NCBI RefSeq assembly: GCF_021283305.1
Contig: NZ_JAJSOK010000053.1
Span: 1-54,625, forward strand
From: Pseudonocardia kujensis
GTDB taxonomy: Bacteria > Actinomycetota > Actinomycetes > Mycobacteriales > Pseudonocardiaceae
Direction of reading: 5' to 3'
DNA length: 54,625 nucleotides
The position numbers and the translations under genes were made by a program. Under the pieces are notes generated by a model, which was given only the letters and a program-made list of their open reading frames with translations, ran no database searches and was not told the origin of the DNA. Shown in pieces: positions 42,294-51,565 of this stretch. Position 1 is the first letter of the stretch; each line of letters opens with the position of its first letter.

Positions 42294-44056
42294 GAGCCCA
42301 CCTCGGCCGGCTCGGTGGAGGCGGCGGCGTCGGCCCTGTCGGCCCTGTCGGCCCGCTCGGCCTTGCCGTTCGACTTCGCCCGGGACGGCATCTCGACGGG
42401 CAGCCGGTCCTCGGCGTTGTACCGCAGGGCCGCCTTCACGAACGCCGCGAACAGCGGGTGCGGACGGGTCGGCCGGCTCTTGAGCTCCGGATGTGCCTGG
42501 GTGCCCACGAAGAACGGGTGCGTCCCCTCGGCCAGCTCGACGAACTCGACGAGTTTCCCGTCCGGCGAGGTGCCGCCGAACACCAGCCCGGCCTCGGCCA
42601 GCCGGTCGCGGTAGGAGTTGTTGACCTCGTAGCGGTGCCGGTGCCGCTCGGAGACCTCCCGGCCGCCGTACGCCTTCGCGACGACGGTGCCCTCCCCCAG
42701 CGCGGCCGGGTAGGCACCGAGGCGCATGGTCCCGCCCATGTCGCGCTCGCCGGCGACGACGTCGAGCTGCTCGGCCATGGTCGAGATGACCGGGTGCGGG
42801 GTGCGCGGGTCGAACTCGCTGGAGCTGGCGTCCGCCAGGCCCGCGAGGTTGCGCGCGGCCTCGATCACCATGCACTGCAGGCCCAGGCAGAGCCCCAGCG
42901 TGGGGATGCCGCGGGTGCGGGCGTGGGTGATCGCGCCGAGCTTGCCCTCGATGCCGCGGATGCCGAAGCCGCCCGGGACCAGCACGCCGTCGACGCCCTC
43001 CAACGCGCTCGCCGCGCCGGACGGGGTCTCGCAGTCGTCCGAGACGACCCAGCGGATCTCGACCTTGGCCCGGTGCGCGAAACCGCCGGCGCGCAGGGCC
43101 TCGGTGACGGAGAGGTAGGCGTCGGGCAGGTCGACGTACTTGCCGACGAGCGCGATCGTGACCTTCTCGTCCGGGTTGTGCACGCGGTCGAGCAGGTCGC
43201 CCCAGACCGTCCAGTCGACGTCCCGGAAGGGCAGCCCGAGCCGGCGGACCACGTAGGCGTCGAGCGCCTCGCGGTGCAGCACCCGCGGGATGTCGTAGAT
43301 CGACGGGGCGTCGGGGCAGGCCGCCACACCGTCCATCTCGACGTCGCACATCAGCGAGATCTTGCGCTTCATCGCGTCCGGGATCTCCCGGTCCGCGCGC
43401 AGGACCAGCGCGTCGGGCTGGATACCGATGTTGCGCAGGGCGGCGACGGAGTGCTGCGTGGGCTTGGTCTTCAGCTCGCCCGACGGCGCCAGGTACGGCA
43501 CCAGCGAGACGTGCAGGAAGAAGCAGTTGTCCCGGCCGACCTCGTGGCGCACCTGGCGGGCCGCCTCCACGAACGGGAGCGACTCGATGTCGCCGATGGT
43601 GCCGCCGACCTCGGTGATCACCACGTCCGGGACGACACCGTCGGCGTCGGGCTCCGCCATCGCGAGGATGCGGTCCTTGATCTCGTTCGTGATGTGCGGG
43701 ATCACCTGGACGGTGTCGCCCAGGTACTCGCCGCGGCGCTCCTTGGCGATGACCTCGGAGTACACCTGGCCGGTGGTCACGTTGGCCCGGCCGTGCAGGT
43801 CCCGGTCGAGGAACCGCTCGTAGTGGCCGATGTCGAGGTCCGTCTCGGCGCCGTCCTCGGTGACGAAGACCTCGCCGTGCTGGAACGGGTTCATCGTCCC
43901 GGGGTCGACGTTGAGGTACGGGTCGAGCTTCTGCATCGTCACCCGGAGCCCGCGCGCGGTGAGCAGCTGGCCGAGGGACGACGCGGTGAGGCCTTTACCC
44001 AGCGAGGATGCGACCCCGCCGGTGACGAACAGATGACGGGTCGCGCGAGTCTGCAC
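42290..44056 (-). CDS. pyrG: CTP synthase
   Basis: The 588-residue enzyme aminates UTP to CTP. The synthase domain has FVTGGVASSLGKGLTASSLG (P-loop region), KLDPYLNVDPGTMNPFQHGE and GGTIGDIESLPF. The C-terminal glutaminase has PGGFGIRG, the Cys nucleophile in GLCLGLQCMVIEA and His/Glu in VGTQAHPELKSRPT. The last ~40 residues are a Lys/Ala/Asp-rich tail (KAERADRADRADAA) beyond the usual end. The ATG is just inside the 123-bp spacer from the steB-like gene. The NUDIX gene overlaps its stop. Confidence 0.97.
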   Translation of the reverse strand: MQTRATRHLFVTGGVASSLGKGLTASSLGQLLTARGLRVTMQKLDPYLNVDPGTMNPFQHGEVFVTEDGAETDLDIGHYERFLDRDLHGRANVTTGQVYSEVIAKERRGEYLGDTVQVIPHITNEIKDRILAMAEPDADGVVPDVVITEVGGTIGDIESLPFVEAARQVRHEVGRDNCFFLHVSLVPYLAPSGELKTKPTQHSVAALRNIGIQPDALVLRADREIPDAMKRKISLMCDVEMDGVAACPDAPSIYDIPRVLHREALDAYVVRRLGLPFRDVDWTVWGDLLDRVHNPDEKVTIALVGKYVDLPDAYLSVTEALRAGGFAHRAKVEIRWVVSDDCETPSGAASALEGVDGVLVPGGFGIRGIEGKLGAITHARTRGIPTLGLCLGLQCMVIEAARNLAGLADASSSEFDPRTPHPVISTMAEQLDVVAGERDMGGTMRLGAYPAALGEGTVVAKAYGGREVSERHRHRYEVNNSYRDRLAEAGLVFGGTSPDGKLVEFVELAEGTHPFFVGTQAHPELKSRPTRPHPLFAAFVKAALRYNAEDRLPVEMPSRAKSNGKAERADRADRADAAASTEPAEVGS

Positions 44057-44179
44057 GGAACTTCAGTGTACCCGGAGCAGTCCGGGCACCTCGGACGGAC
44101 CGCCCGCCGCGTGTCGCCACCCCTCGAACGCGCGAACGGCGACCCCGTCGTGCGCGGAGGCGCCGTTCACGGCCCGTGG

Positions 44180-45097
44180 TCAGGCACCGGGCGCCGCGCC
44201 CCCGGAGGCGGTGCGGTCGGAGCCGTAGCTGCCCGCGCCGCCGTCGAGCTGTTCCTTGAGCGCCAGCACGGTGGCGACGCGCCCGGCGCCGGTCTGGACG
44301 TCGTCGACCGTCGACAGGCCTGCCGTCGACCCGCCGGAGGCCCGCGCGACGCCGACCGGCCCGGTCGCCGACGCCGACCCCTCCCGGCCCGCCAGCACCG
44401 CGCCCGCGCCGGAGCGGTCCAGCTGCGCCGCCAGCCGGGCGAGCACGGCCGCCGAGTCGCCGGCGTCGGGACCCTGCGCGGCGCCGCCGGTGAGGACGAC
44501 GACGAGGTCCGCCGGGCCGGGCGCGGTGCCCGGCTGGACGAACCCGGCGTCGGCCAGCCCGGTCCACACCGCGCCCGCCTGGTCGGCGCTCGGCGCGCTC
44601 TTCGTGCTCATCACGCTGCCGAGCAGCCCGCCCGCCAGGCTGCCGGTGTCGGACGCCGCCGGGAGCTGCGCGCCGGCCGGCAGGAGCTCGGCGGCGAGGG
44701 CGTTCAGCTGGTCCGACCGGGCCGGGTCGCCGACGGCGTCGGTGAGCGTGATCGAGCCGGTCACCGTGCCGCCCGCCTGCCCGACGAGCCGGATCACCGA
44801 CTCGGCGTCGGCCTGCTCACCGCCCGCCTGCACCAGCGCCACGGTCTTGCCCGCGAGCAGCCCGCGCACCGCGGCCGGGCCGACCCGGCTCGCGAACTGG
44901 TCCGCCGCGGCCTGCTCGTCGAGCAGGCCGTCGCGCTGGGCGGTGAGCGTGTCGACCTGGCTGGACAGGTCGTCGCGGTCGGTCGAGACCGCGGCGAGCA
45001 CCCGGTCGGACAGGCCGCTCGCGCCGAGCACCACGCCGACCGCGAGCGCGAGGAACACCGCCGCGAGGGACACCGCGTGGTAGCGCAGCGAGATCAC
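44180..45097 (-). CDS. SteB/MctB-like membrane-anchored protein
   Basis: This 305-residue protein begins ISLRYHAVSLAAVFLALAVGVVLG (one N-terminal membrane segment), followed by a coiled stretch (LSSQVDTLTAQRDGLLDEQ) and an extracytoplasmic domain. It matches the actinobacterial family of Rv1698/MctB (proposed copper efflux channel) and Corynebacterium SteB (septation). The neighbour steA-type gene supports the SteB view. GTG 45097 overlaps that gene's stop (GTGA); an earlier GTG at 45109 adds four residues. The C-terminal tail is Gly/Ser-rich. Confidence 0.85.
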   Translation of the reverse strand: MISLRYHAVSLAAVFLALAVGVVLGASGLSDRVLAAVSTDRDDLSSQVDTLTAQRDGLLDEQAAADQFASRVGPAAVRGLLAGKTVALVQAGGEQADAESVIRLVGQAGGTVTGSITLTDAVGDPARSDQLNALAAELLPAGAQLPAASDTGSLAGGLLGSVMSTKSAPSADQAGAVWTGLADAGFVQPGTAPGPADLVVVLTGGAAQGPDAGDSAAVLARLAAQLDRSGAGAVLAGREGSASATGPVGVARASGGSTAGLSTVDDVQTGAGRVATVLALKEQLDGGAGSYGSDRTASGGAAPGA

Positions 45098-46281
45098 CGG
45101 ACGAACCACCCCTTGATCGTCTCGAACACGGCGGCCGCCGTCGTGGTGATCCAGGTCAGGACCGCGTCGCCGGCCTGCGACATCAGCAACGCGGCCAGGA
45201 CCGCGACGAGCGCCGCCCCGATGAGCAGCAGCAGCGCGCCGGTGGAGATCCGGCTGCGGTAGAGCTGGGCGATGACCCGACCGTCGACCAGCTGCCCGCC
45301 CACCTGCAGGCGGGTGAGGAAGGTCGAGGCGTTGGAGCCGGACCGGCCCCGGTCGAGGAACTCGACCATGGTCGCGGACAGCCCGACCGTCACGATCATC
45401 GCCGCCCCGTGGTGGTGCGCGAGCAGCAGCGCCAGGTCCTCGGGGTTGGCCGACGACGGGAAGGTCACCGCGCTCGCACCGAGGTCCTGGACCCGGTGCA
45501 GGCCAGGGGCGTGACCGTCGGCGAAGGCCGGGACGACGACGTCGGCGCCGCAGGTCAGCGTCTCGTCGGAGATGTCGGACGGGTCACCGACGATGAGGTC
45601 GGGCTTGTGCCCGGCGGCCCGCAGGGCGTCGGCGCCCGCCCCGACGCCGACCAGCGCCGGCTGGTACTCGCGGATGTAGTTGCCGAGCCGCGCCAGGTCC
45701 TTGGCGTGGTCGAACCCCGCCGCGACCACGAGCACCTGCCGGCCCCGCAGCGCGACGTCGACCTCCGGCACGCCGTAGCCGTCGAGCAGCAGCGAGCGCT
45801 CCTGCCGCATGAACTCGGTGGTGTTCGCGGCGAACGCCTCGAGCTGGTGGGTGAGCCCGGCCTTGGCCTCGACGAGGGCGTCGGCGACCGAGTCGGGCGT
45901 CTGCTCGGTGCCGCGGGCCAGCTCCAGCTCGCCGGCGTAGACCACGCCCTCGTGCACCCGGATCCGCGCACCGTCGCGCACGTCGTGCAGCACTTCCGGG
46001 CCGGTCGCGTCGACCAGCGGGACACCGGCCGCGAGCAGGGCCTCCGGTCCGAGGTTCGGGAAGCGCCCGGAGATGGACGGCGAGGCGTTGACGACGGCGG
46101 CGACCTCGGCCGCGATCAGCGCGTCGGCCGTGGCCCGGTCCATGTCGATCTGGTCGAGCACCGCGATGTCGCCCGGCTTGAGCCGCTTGAGCAAGGCGTC
46201 CGTGCGCTTGTCGACGCGCGCGGTCCCGGCGAGCCCGGGCAGCTCGGGTCGCGAGCGGTGCAGCAGGCCGGTCAGCTTCAT
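45094..46281 (-). CDS. SteA-like membrane protein (thiamin pyrophosphokinase-like fold)
   Basis: The 395-residue protein corresponds to Rv1697 and Corynebacterium SteA. Conserved parts are LKPGDIAVLDQIDMDRATADALI, VVNASPSISGRFPNLGPE, GYGVPEVDVALRGRQVLVVAAG and KPDLIVGDPSDISDETL (a thiamin pyrophosphokinase-like site). A C-terminal membrane helix pair is GALLLLIGAALVAVLAALL and the WITTTAAAV region. In Corynebacterium SteA works with SteB in cell separation. ATG 46281 is the likely start; upstream in-frame sequence runs into the (GGCAC)8 repeat and is not conserved. Confidence 0.88.
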   Translation of the reverse strand: MKLTGLLHRSRPELPGLAGTARVDKRTDALLKRLKPGDIAVLDQIDMDRATADALIAAEVAAVVNASPSISGRFPNLGPEALLAAGVPLVDATGPEVLHDVRDGARIRVHEGVVYAGELELARGTEQTPDSVADALVEAKAGLTHQLEAFAANTTEFMRQERSLLLDGYGVPEVDVALRGRQVLVVAAGFDHAKDLARLGNYIREYQPALVGVGAGADALRAAGHKPDLIVGDPSDISDETLTCGADVVVPAFADGHAPGLHRVQDLGASAVTFPSSANPEDLALLLAHHHGAAMIVTVGLSATMVEFLDRGRSGSNASTFLTRLQVGGQLVDGRVIAQLYRSRISTGALLLLIGAALVAVLAALLMSQAGDAVLTWITTTAAAVFETIKGWFVR

Positions 46282-46399
46282 GCCGCGCACCCTGGCACCG
46301 CCCCGGCGCGGAGCGGTGAAGGCGCGCCGCACCGTGACCGCCCCGTCACCCGGGCCGACGATGCCGGCCCCGCCCCTCGCCGCCAACCCGGCCCCGCCC

Positions 46400-46439
46400 G
46401 GCACGGCACGGCACGGCACGGCACGGCACGGCACGGCAC
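46400..46439. repeat. (GGCAC)8 pentanucleotide repeat
   Basis: Eight perfect consecutive GGCAC units are found between steA and the plus-strand hydrolase remnant. It is non-coding as far as I can tell, but lies about 120 bp upstream of the steA start and about 20 bp before the small plus-strand frame. Pentanucleotide runs can change length by slippage. Confidence 0.95.
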
Positions 46440-46457
46440 TGGGGCATGATCGGATTC

Positions 46458-46627
46458 ATGGCTCGCCGGGGGGCATGCGTCCTGATCCTGTCCGCGCTCA
46501 GCGTGCTGGCGGTGGTGGGGACGGGCTGCGCGGCACGCTCGCCGGCACGGTCACCACGCCCGGGGGGCCCGGCCCGTTCCCGGCCGTCGTCATGACGGCG
46601 TGGGTCACCAGGGTCAGCAGGCGCTGA
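46458..46627 (+). pseudogene. Remnant of a secreted alpha/beta hydrolase
   Basis: ATG 46458 opens a signal-peptide-like sequence (ARRGACVLILSALSVLAVVGTGC) with a lipobox-like end. A shifted frame then reads LAGTVTTPGGPGPFPAVVM, the typical N-terminus of secreted alpha/beta hydrolases, which normally continues into the catalytic domain. Here it stops after a few more codons at 46625-46627, just before the recN stop. As written, the first frame ends at 46595 after 45 residues. A decayed, truncated gene is the best reading; a tiny lipoprotein is the alternative. Confidence 0.5.
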
Positions 46628-46630
46628 GGC

Positions 46631-48421
46631 TCACGCCTTCTTCCGGCGCCTGCGCGGCTCGGCCCGGTCCTCCTCGCGGTGCGTGCGGGCCGCGGCCAGC
46701 AGCTCCTCGGCGTGGGCGCGGCCGGTGTCGGTGTCGTCGAGTCCTGCGAGCATCCGCGCGAGCTCGACGATCCGGTCGGCCTCGGGCAGGGTGCGCACGC
46801 TGCTGCGGGTCACGCCCTCGCCGCGCTTCTTCTGCACCACGAGGTGCCGGTCGGCGTAGGCCGCGACCTGCGGCAGGTGCGTGACCACGATGACCTGGTG
46901 GCGCGCGGCGAGCCGGGCCAGCCGCCGCCCGATCTCGACGGCGGCGCGACCGCCCACCCCGGCGTCGACCTCGTCGAACACCATGGTCGGCACCGGGTCG
47001 GCGCCGGCGAGTGCGACCTCGAGGGCCAGCATCACCCGGGACAGCTCGCCACCCGAGGCGCCCTTGTGCAGTGGCTGCGGCGCCGAGCCGGGGTGCGGGA
47101 CGAGCCGCAGCTCCACCTCGTCCACCCCGTCCGACCCGGCGACCACCCAGCGGCCCTCGACCTGCAGCGCGTCGGGGGCCTCGGGCCCGGAGGCCGGCCG
47201 CGGCACGACCGACACGTGCAGCTTCGCGTCCTTCATCGCGAGCCCGCCCAGCTCGGCCGTGGTGTCGGCGGCGAGCCGGCCTGCCGCCTCGGCGCGGGCG
47301 GCGCTCAGGGCCGCCGCGTGCCCGGCCAGGTCGCCGGCCAGGGCATCCCGCCGGGCCGCCAGCGCGGCGAGGGCCTCGTCGGAGGTGTCGAGCCCGGCGA
47401 GGCGCTCCTGGGCCTGCGCGGCCCACTCCAGCACGCCGTCCGTGTCCGCGGCGTACTTCCGCGTGAGGGCCTTCAGCTCGGCCTGACGGGAGAGCACGTG
47501 GGCGAGCCGCTCGGGGTCCGCGTCGAGCCGGTCGAGGTACGACGACAGCTCTCCCGCGACGTCCGTGAGCACGGCGAGCGCCTCCCCCAGCCGCGGGTCC
47601 AGCGCCGCCAGCTCCGGGTCGCCGCCGGACTGCAGCCGGTTGCGTGCCTCGCCGACGAGCCCGACGGCGCCGGGGCTCTCCCCGCCCATGTCGTCACCGT
47701 CCGAGCCGGAGAGCATGGCCCGCGCCAGCCCGGCCGCCTCACGCAGGTCGTCGGCCGCGGCGAGCCGCTTCGCCTCCTCGACGAGCTCGCGGTCCTCCCC
47801 CGGCTGTGGCGCGACCGCCTCGATCTCGGTCAGCCCGTGCCGGAGCATGTCCGCCTCCTGGGCCAGCCGGCGCGCGTTGTCCCGGCGCTCGACGAGCTCG
47901 GCGGACACGGCCTGCCACTCGGCCCGGGTCTCGCGGTAGGCGGCGAGCGGCTTGGCCACCGCGTCGCCCGCGTACCGGTCCAGCAGGGCGCGCTGGTCGG
48001 CGGGGCGCAGCAGGCGGAGCTGGTCGTTCTGCCCGTGCACGGCGAGGGTCGCCTCGGCGAGCCGGCCCAGCACGCCCACCGGCACGGACCGCCCGCCGAG
48101 GTGGGCGCGGGAGCGCCCGTCGGCCGACACCGTGCGGACAGCGATCAAGGTGCCGTCCTCGTCCGCCTCGGCACCGACCTCCTCGGCCAGCTCGAGCGCG
48201 GCGGCGCCGCTGCGCTCGAAGCGGCCCTCGACCACGGCCCGCGACGCGCTCTCGGCGACCCGCGACGCCTCGGCCCGGCCGCCGCCCAGCAGGGACAGCC
48301 CGGTCACCACCATGGTCTTGCCCGCGCCGGTCTCACCGGTGAGCACGGTGAGACCCGGGTCCAGCTCGAGCGTGGCGTCGTCGATCACGCCGAGGCCCTG
48401 GATGCGCATCTCGGCCAGCAT
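46631..48421 (-). CDS. recN: DNA repair ATPase RecN
   Basis: The 596-residue SMC-like ATPase acts in double-strand break repair. The N-terminal head starts MLAEMRIQGLGVIDDATLEL with Walker A in LTGETGAGKTMVVTGL. The middle is coiled coil with DRYAG and a RLAAADDLREA type insert. The C-terminal head has signature HKGASGGELSRVMLALEVAL, Walker B PTMVFDEVDAGVGG and VTHLPQVAAYADRH. The C-terminus ends in a basic tail (EPRRRRKKA). ATG 48421 is chosen because it begins exactly at the conserved N-terminus. It is in the conserved tlyA-nadK-recN-steA order. Confidence 0.96.
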   Translation of the reverse strand: MLAEMRIQGLGVIDDATLELDPGLTVLTGETGAGKTMVVTGLSLLGGGRAEASRVAESASRAVVEGRFERSGAAALELAEEVGAEADEDGTLIAVRTVSADGRSRAHLGGRSVPVGVLGRLAEATLAVHGQNDQLRLLRPADQRALLDRYAGDAVAKPLAAYRETRAEWQAVSAELVERRDNARRLAQEADMLRHGLTEIEAVAPQPGEDRELVEEAKRLAAADDLREAAGLARAMLSGSDGDDMGGESPGAVGLVGEARNRLQSGGDPELAALDPRLGEALAVLTDVAGELSSYLDRLDADPERLAHVLSRQAELKALTRKYAADTDGVLEWAAQAQERLAGLDTSDEALAALAARRDALAGDLAGHAAALSAARAEAAGRLAADTTAELGGLAMKDAKLHVSVVPRPASGPEAPDALQVEGRWVVAGSDGVDEVELRLVPHPGSAPQPLHKGASGGELSRVMLALEVALAGADPVPTMVFDEVDAGVGGRAAVEIGRRLARLAARHQVIVVTHLPQVAAYADRHLVVQKKRGEGVTRSSVRTLPEADRIVELARMLAGLDDTDTGRAHAEELLAAARTHREEDRAEPRRRRKKA

Positions 48422-48552
48422 GGGCCGCACGATACGGCCCGCCCCCGACAGATCCGCGCGCAGACCGCGGCGGGAACGCGCCCGGGCGTGTCCGGCCGGA
48501 ACGGCCCCGGTGCTCGGTCCGGTCCGGTGCCCGGGGCTCCGGTGCTGCGGGC

Positions 48553-49473
48553 TCAGTGCTCGTCGGGCGTGTCCGGCGCGCCCCGCCAGCCGCGCACCGG
48601 CAGGTCGAACTTGCGGACCAGCCGGTCCGCGAAGGGCTGCGCCTGCAACCGGATCATCCGCACCGGCTCGATCCCGCGGCACAGCTCGACCCGGGCGCCC
48701 GGCGGCAGGTCGATGACCCGGCGCCCGTCGCAGTCCAGGACGGCCGGCGGTCCGGTGGCGTCGATCTCCACGGCCACGTGGCTCGACGGCGACACGACCA
48801 GAGGCCGCGCGAACAGCGCGTGCGCGTTGCTCGGCACCACCAGCATCGCCTCCACCTGCGGCCAGATCAGTGGCCCTCCCGCGGAGAACGCGTACGCCGT
48901 GGAGCCGGTCGGGGTCGAGCAGATCACGCCGTCGCAGCCGAAGCTGGAGACGGGGCGGCCGTCGATCTCCAGCACGACCTCGAGGATCCGCTCGCGGGTG
49001 CTCTTCTCGACCACGCCCTCGTTGAGCGCCCAGGTCTGGTCGAGCACCTTCCCGCGGTGACGCACCACCGCGTCGATCGTCATGCGCTCCTCGACCTCGT
49101 AGCGGCCGGCCACGATCGCGTCGAGCGCCTCGCCCAGGGACTCCTGCTCGGCCTCGGCCAGGAAGCCGATGCGGCCGAGGTTGACCCCGAGCAGCGGCAC
49201 CTTCGCGGGCCGGGCCAGGTCCGCCGCGCGCAGCAGGGTGCCGTCGCCGCCCAGGACGAGGACGGCCTCCGTCTCGGCCGCGCAGGCCGGCGTCCCGTCG
49301 ACCACGACCGGGCGCAGCTCCGGGGGCATGTCCGCGCCGTTGTCGACCTCGGACCACTCGTCGGCCAGCACACGCAGCCGGATGCCGTCCTTCGCGAGCC
49401 GGTGCGCGACGCGGGCGGCGACCCGCCGGTTCGTCGCCCGGCCGGCGTGCAGGACGACCAGCACCTCCCTCAT
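48553..49473 (-). CDS. nadK: NAD kinase
   Basis: The 306-residue enzyme phosphorylates NAD to NADP. It has the N-terminal VLVVLHAGRATNRR, the signature LVLGGDGTLLRAADLA, LGVNLGRIGFLAE, the ALNEGVVEKSTRERIL block, CDGVICSTPTGSTAYAFSAGG and VVSPSSHVAVEIDA. ATG 49473 overlaps the tlyA stop (ATGA). It is followed after 131 bp by recN. Confidence 0.96.
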   Translation of the reverse strand: MREVLVVLHAGRATNRRVAARVAHRLAKDGIRLRVLADEWSEVDNGADMPPELRPVVVDGTPACAAETEAVLVLGGDGTLLRAADLARPAKVPLLGVNLGRIGFLAEAEQESLGEALDAIVAGRYEVEERMTIDAVVRHRGKVLDQTWALNEGVVEKSTRERILEVVLEIDGRPVSSFGCDGVICSTPTGSTAYAFSAGGPLIWPQVEAMLVVPSNAHALFARPLVVSPSSHVAVEIDATGPPAVLDCDGRRVIDLPPGARVELCRGIEPVRMIRLQAQPFADRLVRKFDLPVRGWRGAPDTPDEH

Positions 49474-50270
49474 CGCGGGCCCTCCTCGACGGCCCGCGCG
49501 AGCGGCCCGTCCCCCACGTCCTCCCCGCCCCGCGCGAGGCGCAGGAAGTACTCGACATTGCCCGACGGGCCGGGCAGCGGACTGGCCACCGCGCCGCGCA
49601 CCACGAGGCCCAGACCCCGGGCGGAGTCGGCGACCTCGGTCAGCGCGGCCCGCCGCAGCGCGGCGTCGCGCACGACCCCGCCCGCGCCCAGCCGCTCCCT
49701 GCCCACCTCGAACTGCGGTTTGACCATCGGCACCAGGGTGCCACCCGGGGCCGTGCACGCGACGAGCGCGGGGAGCACGGTGCGCAGCGAGATGAACGAC
49801 AGGTCGGCGACGGTGAGGTCGACGACCCCGCCGATCGTCCCCGGTTCCAGCGCCCGCACGTTGGTGCGGTCGTGCACCCGCACCCGCGGGTCGGACTGCA
49901 GCCGCCAGACCAGCTGGCCGTACCCGACGTCCACCGCCACCACCTCGCGGGCGCCGCGGTGGAGCAGGACGTCCGTGAACCCGCCGGTCGACGCGCCCGC
50001 GTCGAGGCAGCGCCGCCCCTCCACGACGAGGTCGGGGAACGCGTCGAGCGCCCCGAGGAGCTTGTGCGCGCCCCGGGAGGCCCAGTCCGGCTCGTCGGCC
50101 CGCTCCTCGACGACGACCGGGGTCGCCCGGTCGACCTGTGTCGCCGGTTTGCCCGCCGGGAGGCCGTTGACGGTGACCCGGCCTGCGGTGATCAGCTCGG
50201 CCGCGTGCTGGCGCGAGCGCGCGAGCTTGCGCCGGACGAGCTCGGCGTCGAGCCGGGAACGGGTGGGCAC
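49470..50270 (-). CDS. tlyA: TlyA-family rRNA 2'-O-methyltransferase
   Basis: The 266-residue protein has an S4 RNA-binding domain (RLDAELVRRKLARSRQHAAEL) and an FtsJ-like methyltransferase domain with SAM motif CLDAGASTGGFTDVLLHRGA and the catalytic Lys-Asp-Lys-Glu set in SRGAHKL, VADLSFISL, MVKPQFEVG and SGNVEYFL. In mycobacteria TlyA methylates 16S and 23S rRNA and its loss causes capreomycin resistance. The start is GTG 50270; the gene lies between a small conserved protein and nadK. Confidence 0.95.
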   Translation of the reverse strand: MPTRSRLDAELVRRKLARSRQHAAELITAGRVTVNGLPAGKPATQVDRATPVVVEERADEPDWASRGAHKLLGALDAFPDLVVEGRRCLDAGASTGGFTDVLLHRGAREVVAVDVGYGQLVWRLQSDPRVRVHDRTNVRALEPGTIGGVVDLTVADLSFISLRTVLPALVACTAPGGTLVPMVKPQFEVGRERLGAGGVVRDAALRRAALTEVADSARGLGLVVRGAVASPLPGPSGNVEYFLRLARGGEDVGDGPLARAVEEGPR

Positions 50271-50286
50271 GCCGGTCCCCGCCGAC

Positions 50287-50484
50287 TCAGACCCGCTCGG
50301 GCGAGCCGGCGGCGAGCGCGGCGCCCAGGGCGGCGTGGACCCGCTCGAAGGCGGCGACGTGCTCCTCCGCGGGGCGCCCGGCGACGGCGTCGAGCGCGCC
50401 GAGGGCGGCCTCGACGTCGGCCCGCACGGCCTCGAGCGGGCGCGCGGACGGCGGGCGCGGGTCGCCCGGGACGGGGACGGTCAT
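50287..50484 (-). CDS. Small conserved protein between HAD hydrolase and tlyA
   Basis: This 65-residue, mostly helical acidic protein contains PLEAVRADVEAALGALDAV and HVAAFERVHAALGAALA. Function is unknown. A small protein in the same position (Rv1693-like) is present in mycobacteria, which supports it as a real gene. ATG 50484 gives a compact protein; the frame stays open upstream without recognisable content. It stops 16 bp before the tlyA GTG. Confidence 0.7.
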   Translation of the reverse strand: MTVPVPGDPRPPSARPLEAVRADVEAALGALDAVAGRPAEEHVAAFERVHAALGAALAAGSPERV

Positions 50485-50581
50485 GGTCGTGCTCTCCGGT
50501 CGGGATCCGACTCGGCGGTCGGCGTGATCGCCACGGTAGTCGAGGCGGGCGGGGCGCCGCGGGCGGGCACGCCCGGCCCGG

Positions 50582-51565
50582 TCACGCCAGGCCGAGCCGG
50601 TCGACGACGCCCCGCGCGGCCTCGCCCTCGGCCCGTACCCGCGCCGTTCCCCCGCCGGCCGCCCAGTGCACCGCGCAGAGCGCACGCAGGGCGTCGAGGT
50701 CCTGGCCGTCGCCCGAGAGCACCAGACCGTCGTCGACGGACCACCCGTCCCGGGCACCCGGCGCCAGTTCCTCGGGGGGCTGGAACAGCGCGCCGAGGTC
50801 CGCCCCGAGGTAGGTGGGACGCTGCGACTCGGGTGCTTCCAGCACCTCCCGCGCGGTCGACACCCCGGTCAGGACGACGAGCGTCGGCAGGCCCGCCGCG
50901 TTGCCGCCCTCGATGTCGGTGTCGAGCCGGTCGCCGATCACCAGGCCCCGCTCGCGGCCCGACGCCCGCAGCGCCTCCTGGATCAGCGTCGGCGCGGGCT
51001 TGCCCGCGACCTGCGGTTCCGCGCCGCTCGCGATGCGCACGACGCCGACCATCGAGCCGTTGCCGGGCATGGGCCCGCGATCGGTCGGGAGCGTGGGGTC
51101 GACGTTGGTCGCCACCCACAGCGCCCCCTGCCGGATCGCGAGCGTGGCCTCGGCGAGGTTCCGCCAGCCGGTGTCGGGCGAATGGCCCTGCACCACGGCG
51201 TCGGCGCCCTCGGCCGAGTCCACGACGCGCAGACCCCGGTGGGCGACCTCCTCCGCCAGCGCGCTCGTCCCCACCACCAGTACGCGTGCGCCCTCGGGCA
51301 GCTGGGCGGCGAGCATCGCGGCCCCCGCTTGCGAGCTGGTGCGGACGTCCTCGGTCGTCGCCGGGAAGCCCAGCTCGGCGAGGTGCGCCGCGACCTCCGA
51401 GGGCCGGCGCGAGGCGTTGTTCGTGACGTACGAGGTCCGCACGCCGCGGTCCTGCGCGGACGCGATCGCCTCGACAGCACCGGGGACCGCCGACGGCCCC
51501 GCGTACAGGGTGCCGTCGAGGTCCACCAGCAGGACGTCGAACCGGGAGAGGAGGTCGTCGCTCAC
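50582..51565 (-). CDS. HAD-IIA family hydrolase (sugar/glycerol phosphatase type)
   Basis: The 327-residue HAD phosphatase has motif I VLLVDLDGTLYAGPSAVPGA (Asp nucleophile), motif II SYVTNNASR, motif III Lys in GKPAPTLIQEAL and motif IV VIGDRLDTDIEGGNAAGL, with the IIA-type cap between motifs II and III. It is Rv1692-like; the mycobacterial homologue is reported as a glycerol-3-phosphate phosphatase. The GTG start overlaps the TPR-protein stop (GTGA). The C-terminal ~70 residues after motif IV form an additional helical domain. Confidence 0.9.
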   Translation of the reverse strand: MSDDLLSRFDVLLVDLDGTLYAGPSAVPGAVEAIASAQDRGVRTSYVTNNASRRPSEVAAHLAELGFPATTEDVRTSSQAGAAMLAAQLPEGARVLVVGTSALAEEVAHRGLRVVDSAEGADAVVQGHSPDTGWRNLAEATLAIRQGALWVATNVDPTLPTDRGPMPGNGSMVGVVRIASGAEPQVAGKPAPTLIQEALRASGRERGLVIGDRLDTDIEGGNAAGLPTLVVLTGVSTAREVLEAPESQRPTYLGADLGALFQPPEELAPGARDGWSVDDGLVLSGDGQDLDALRALCAVHWAAGGGTARVRAEGEAARGVVDRLGLA

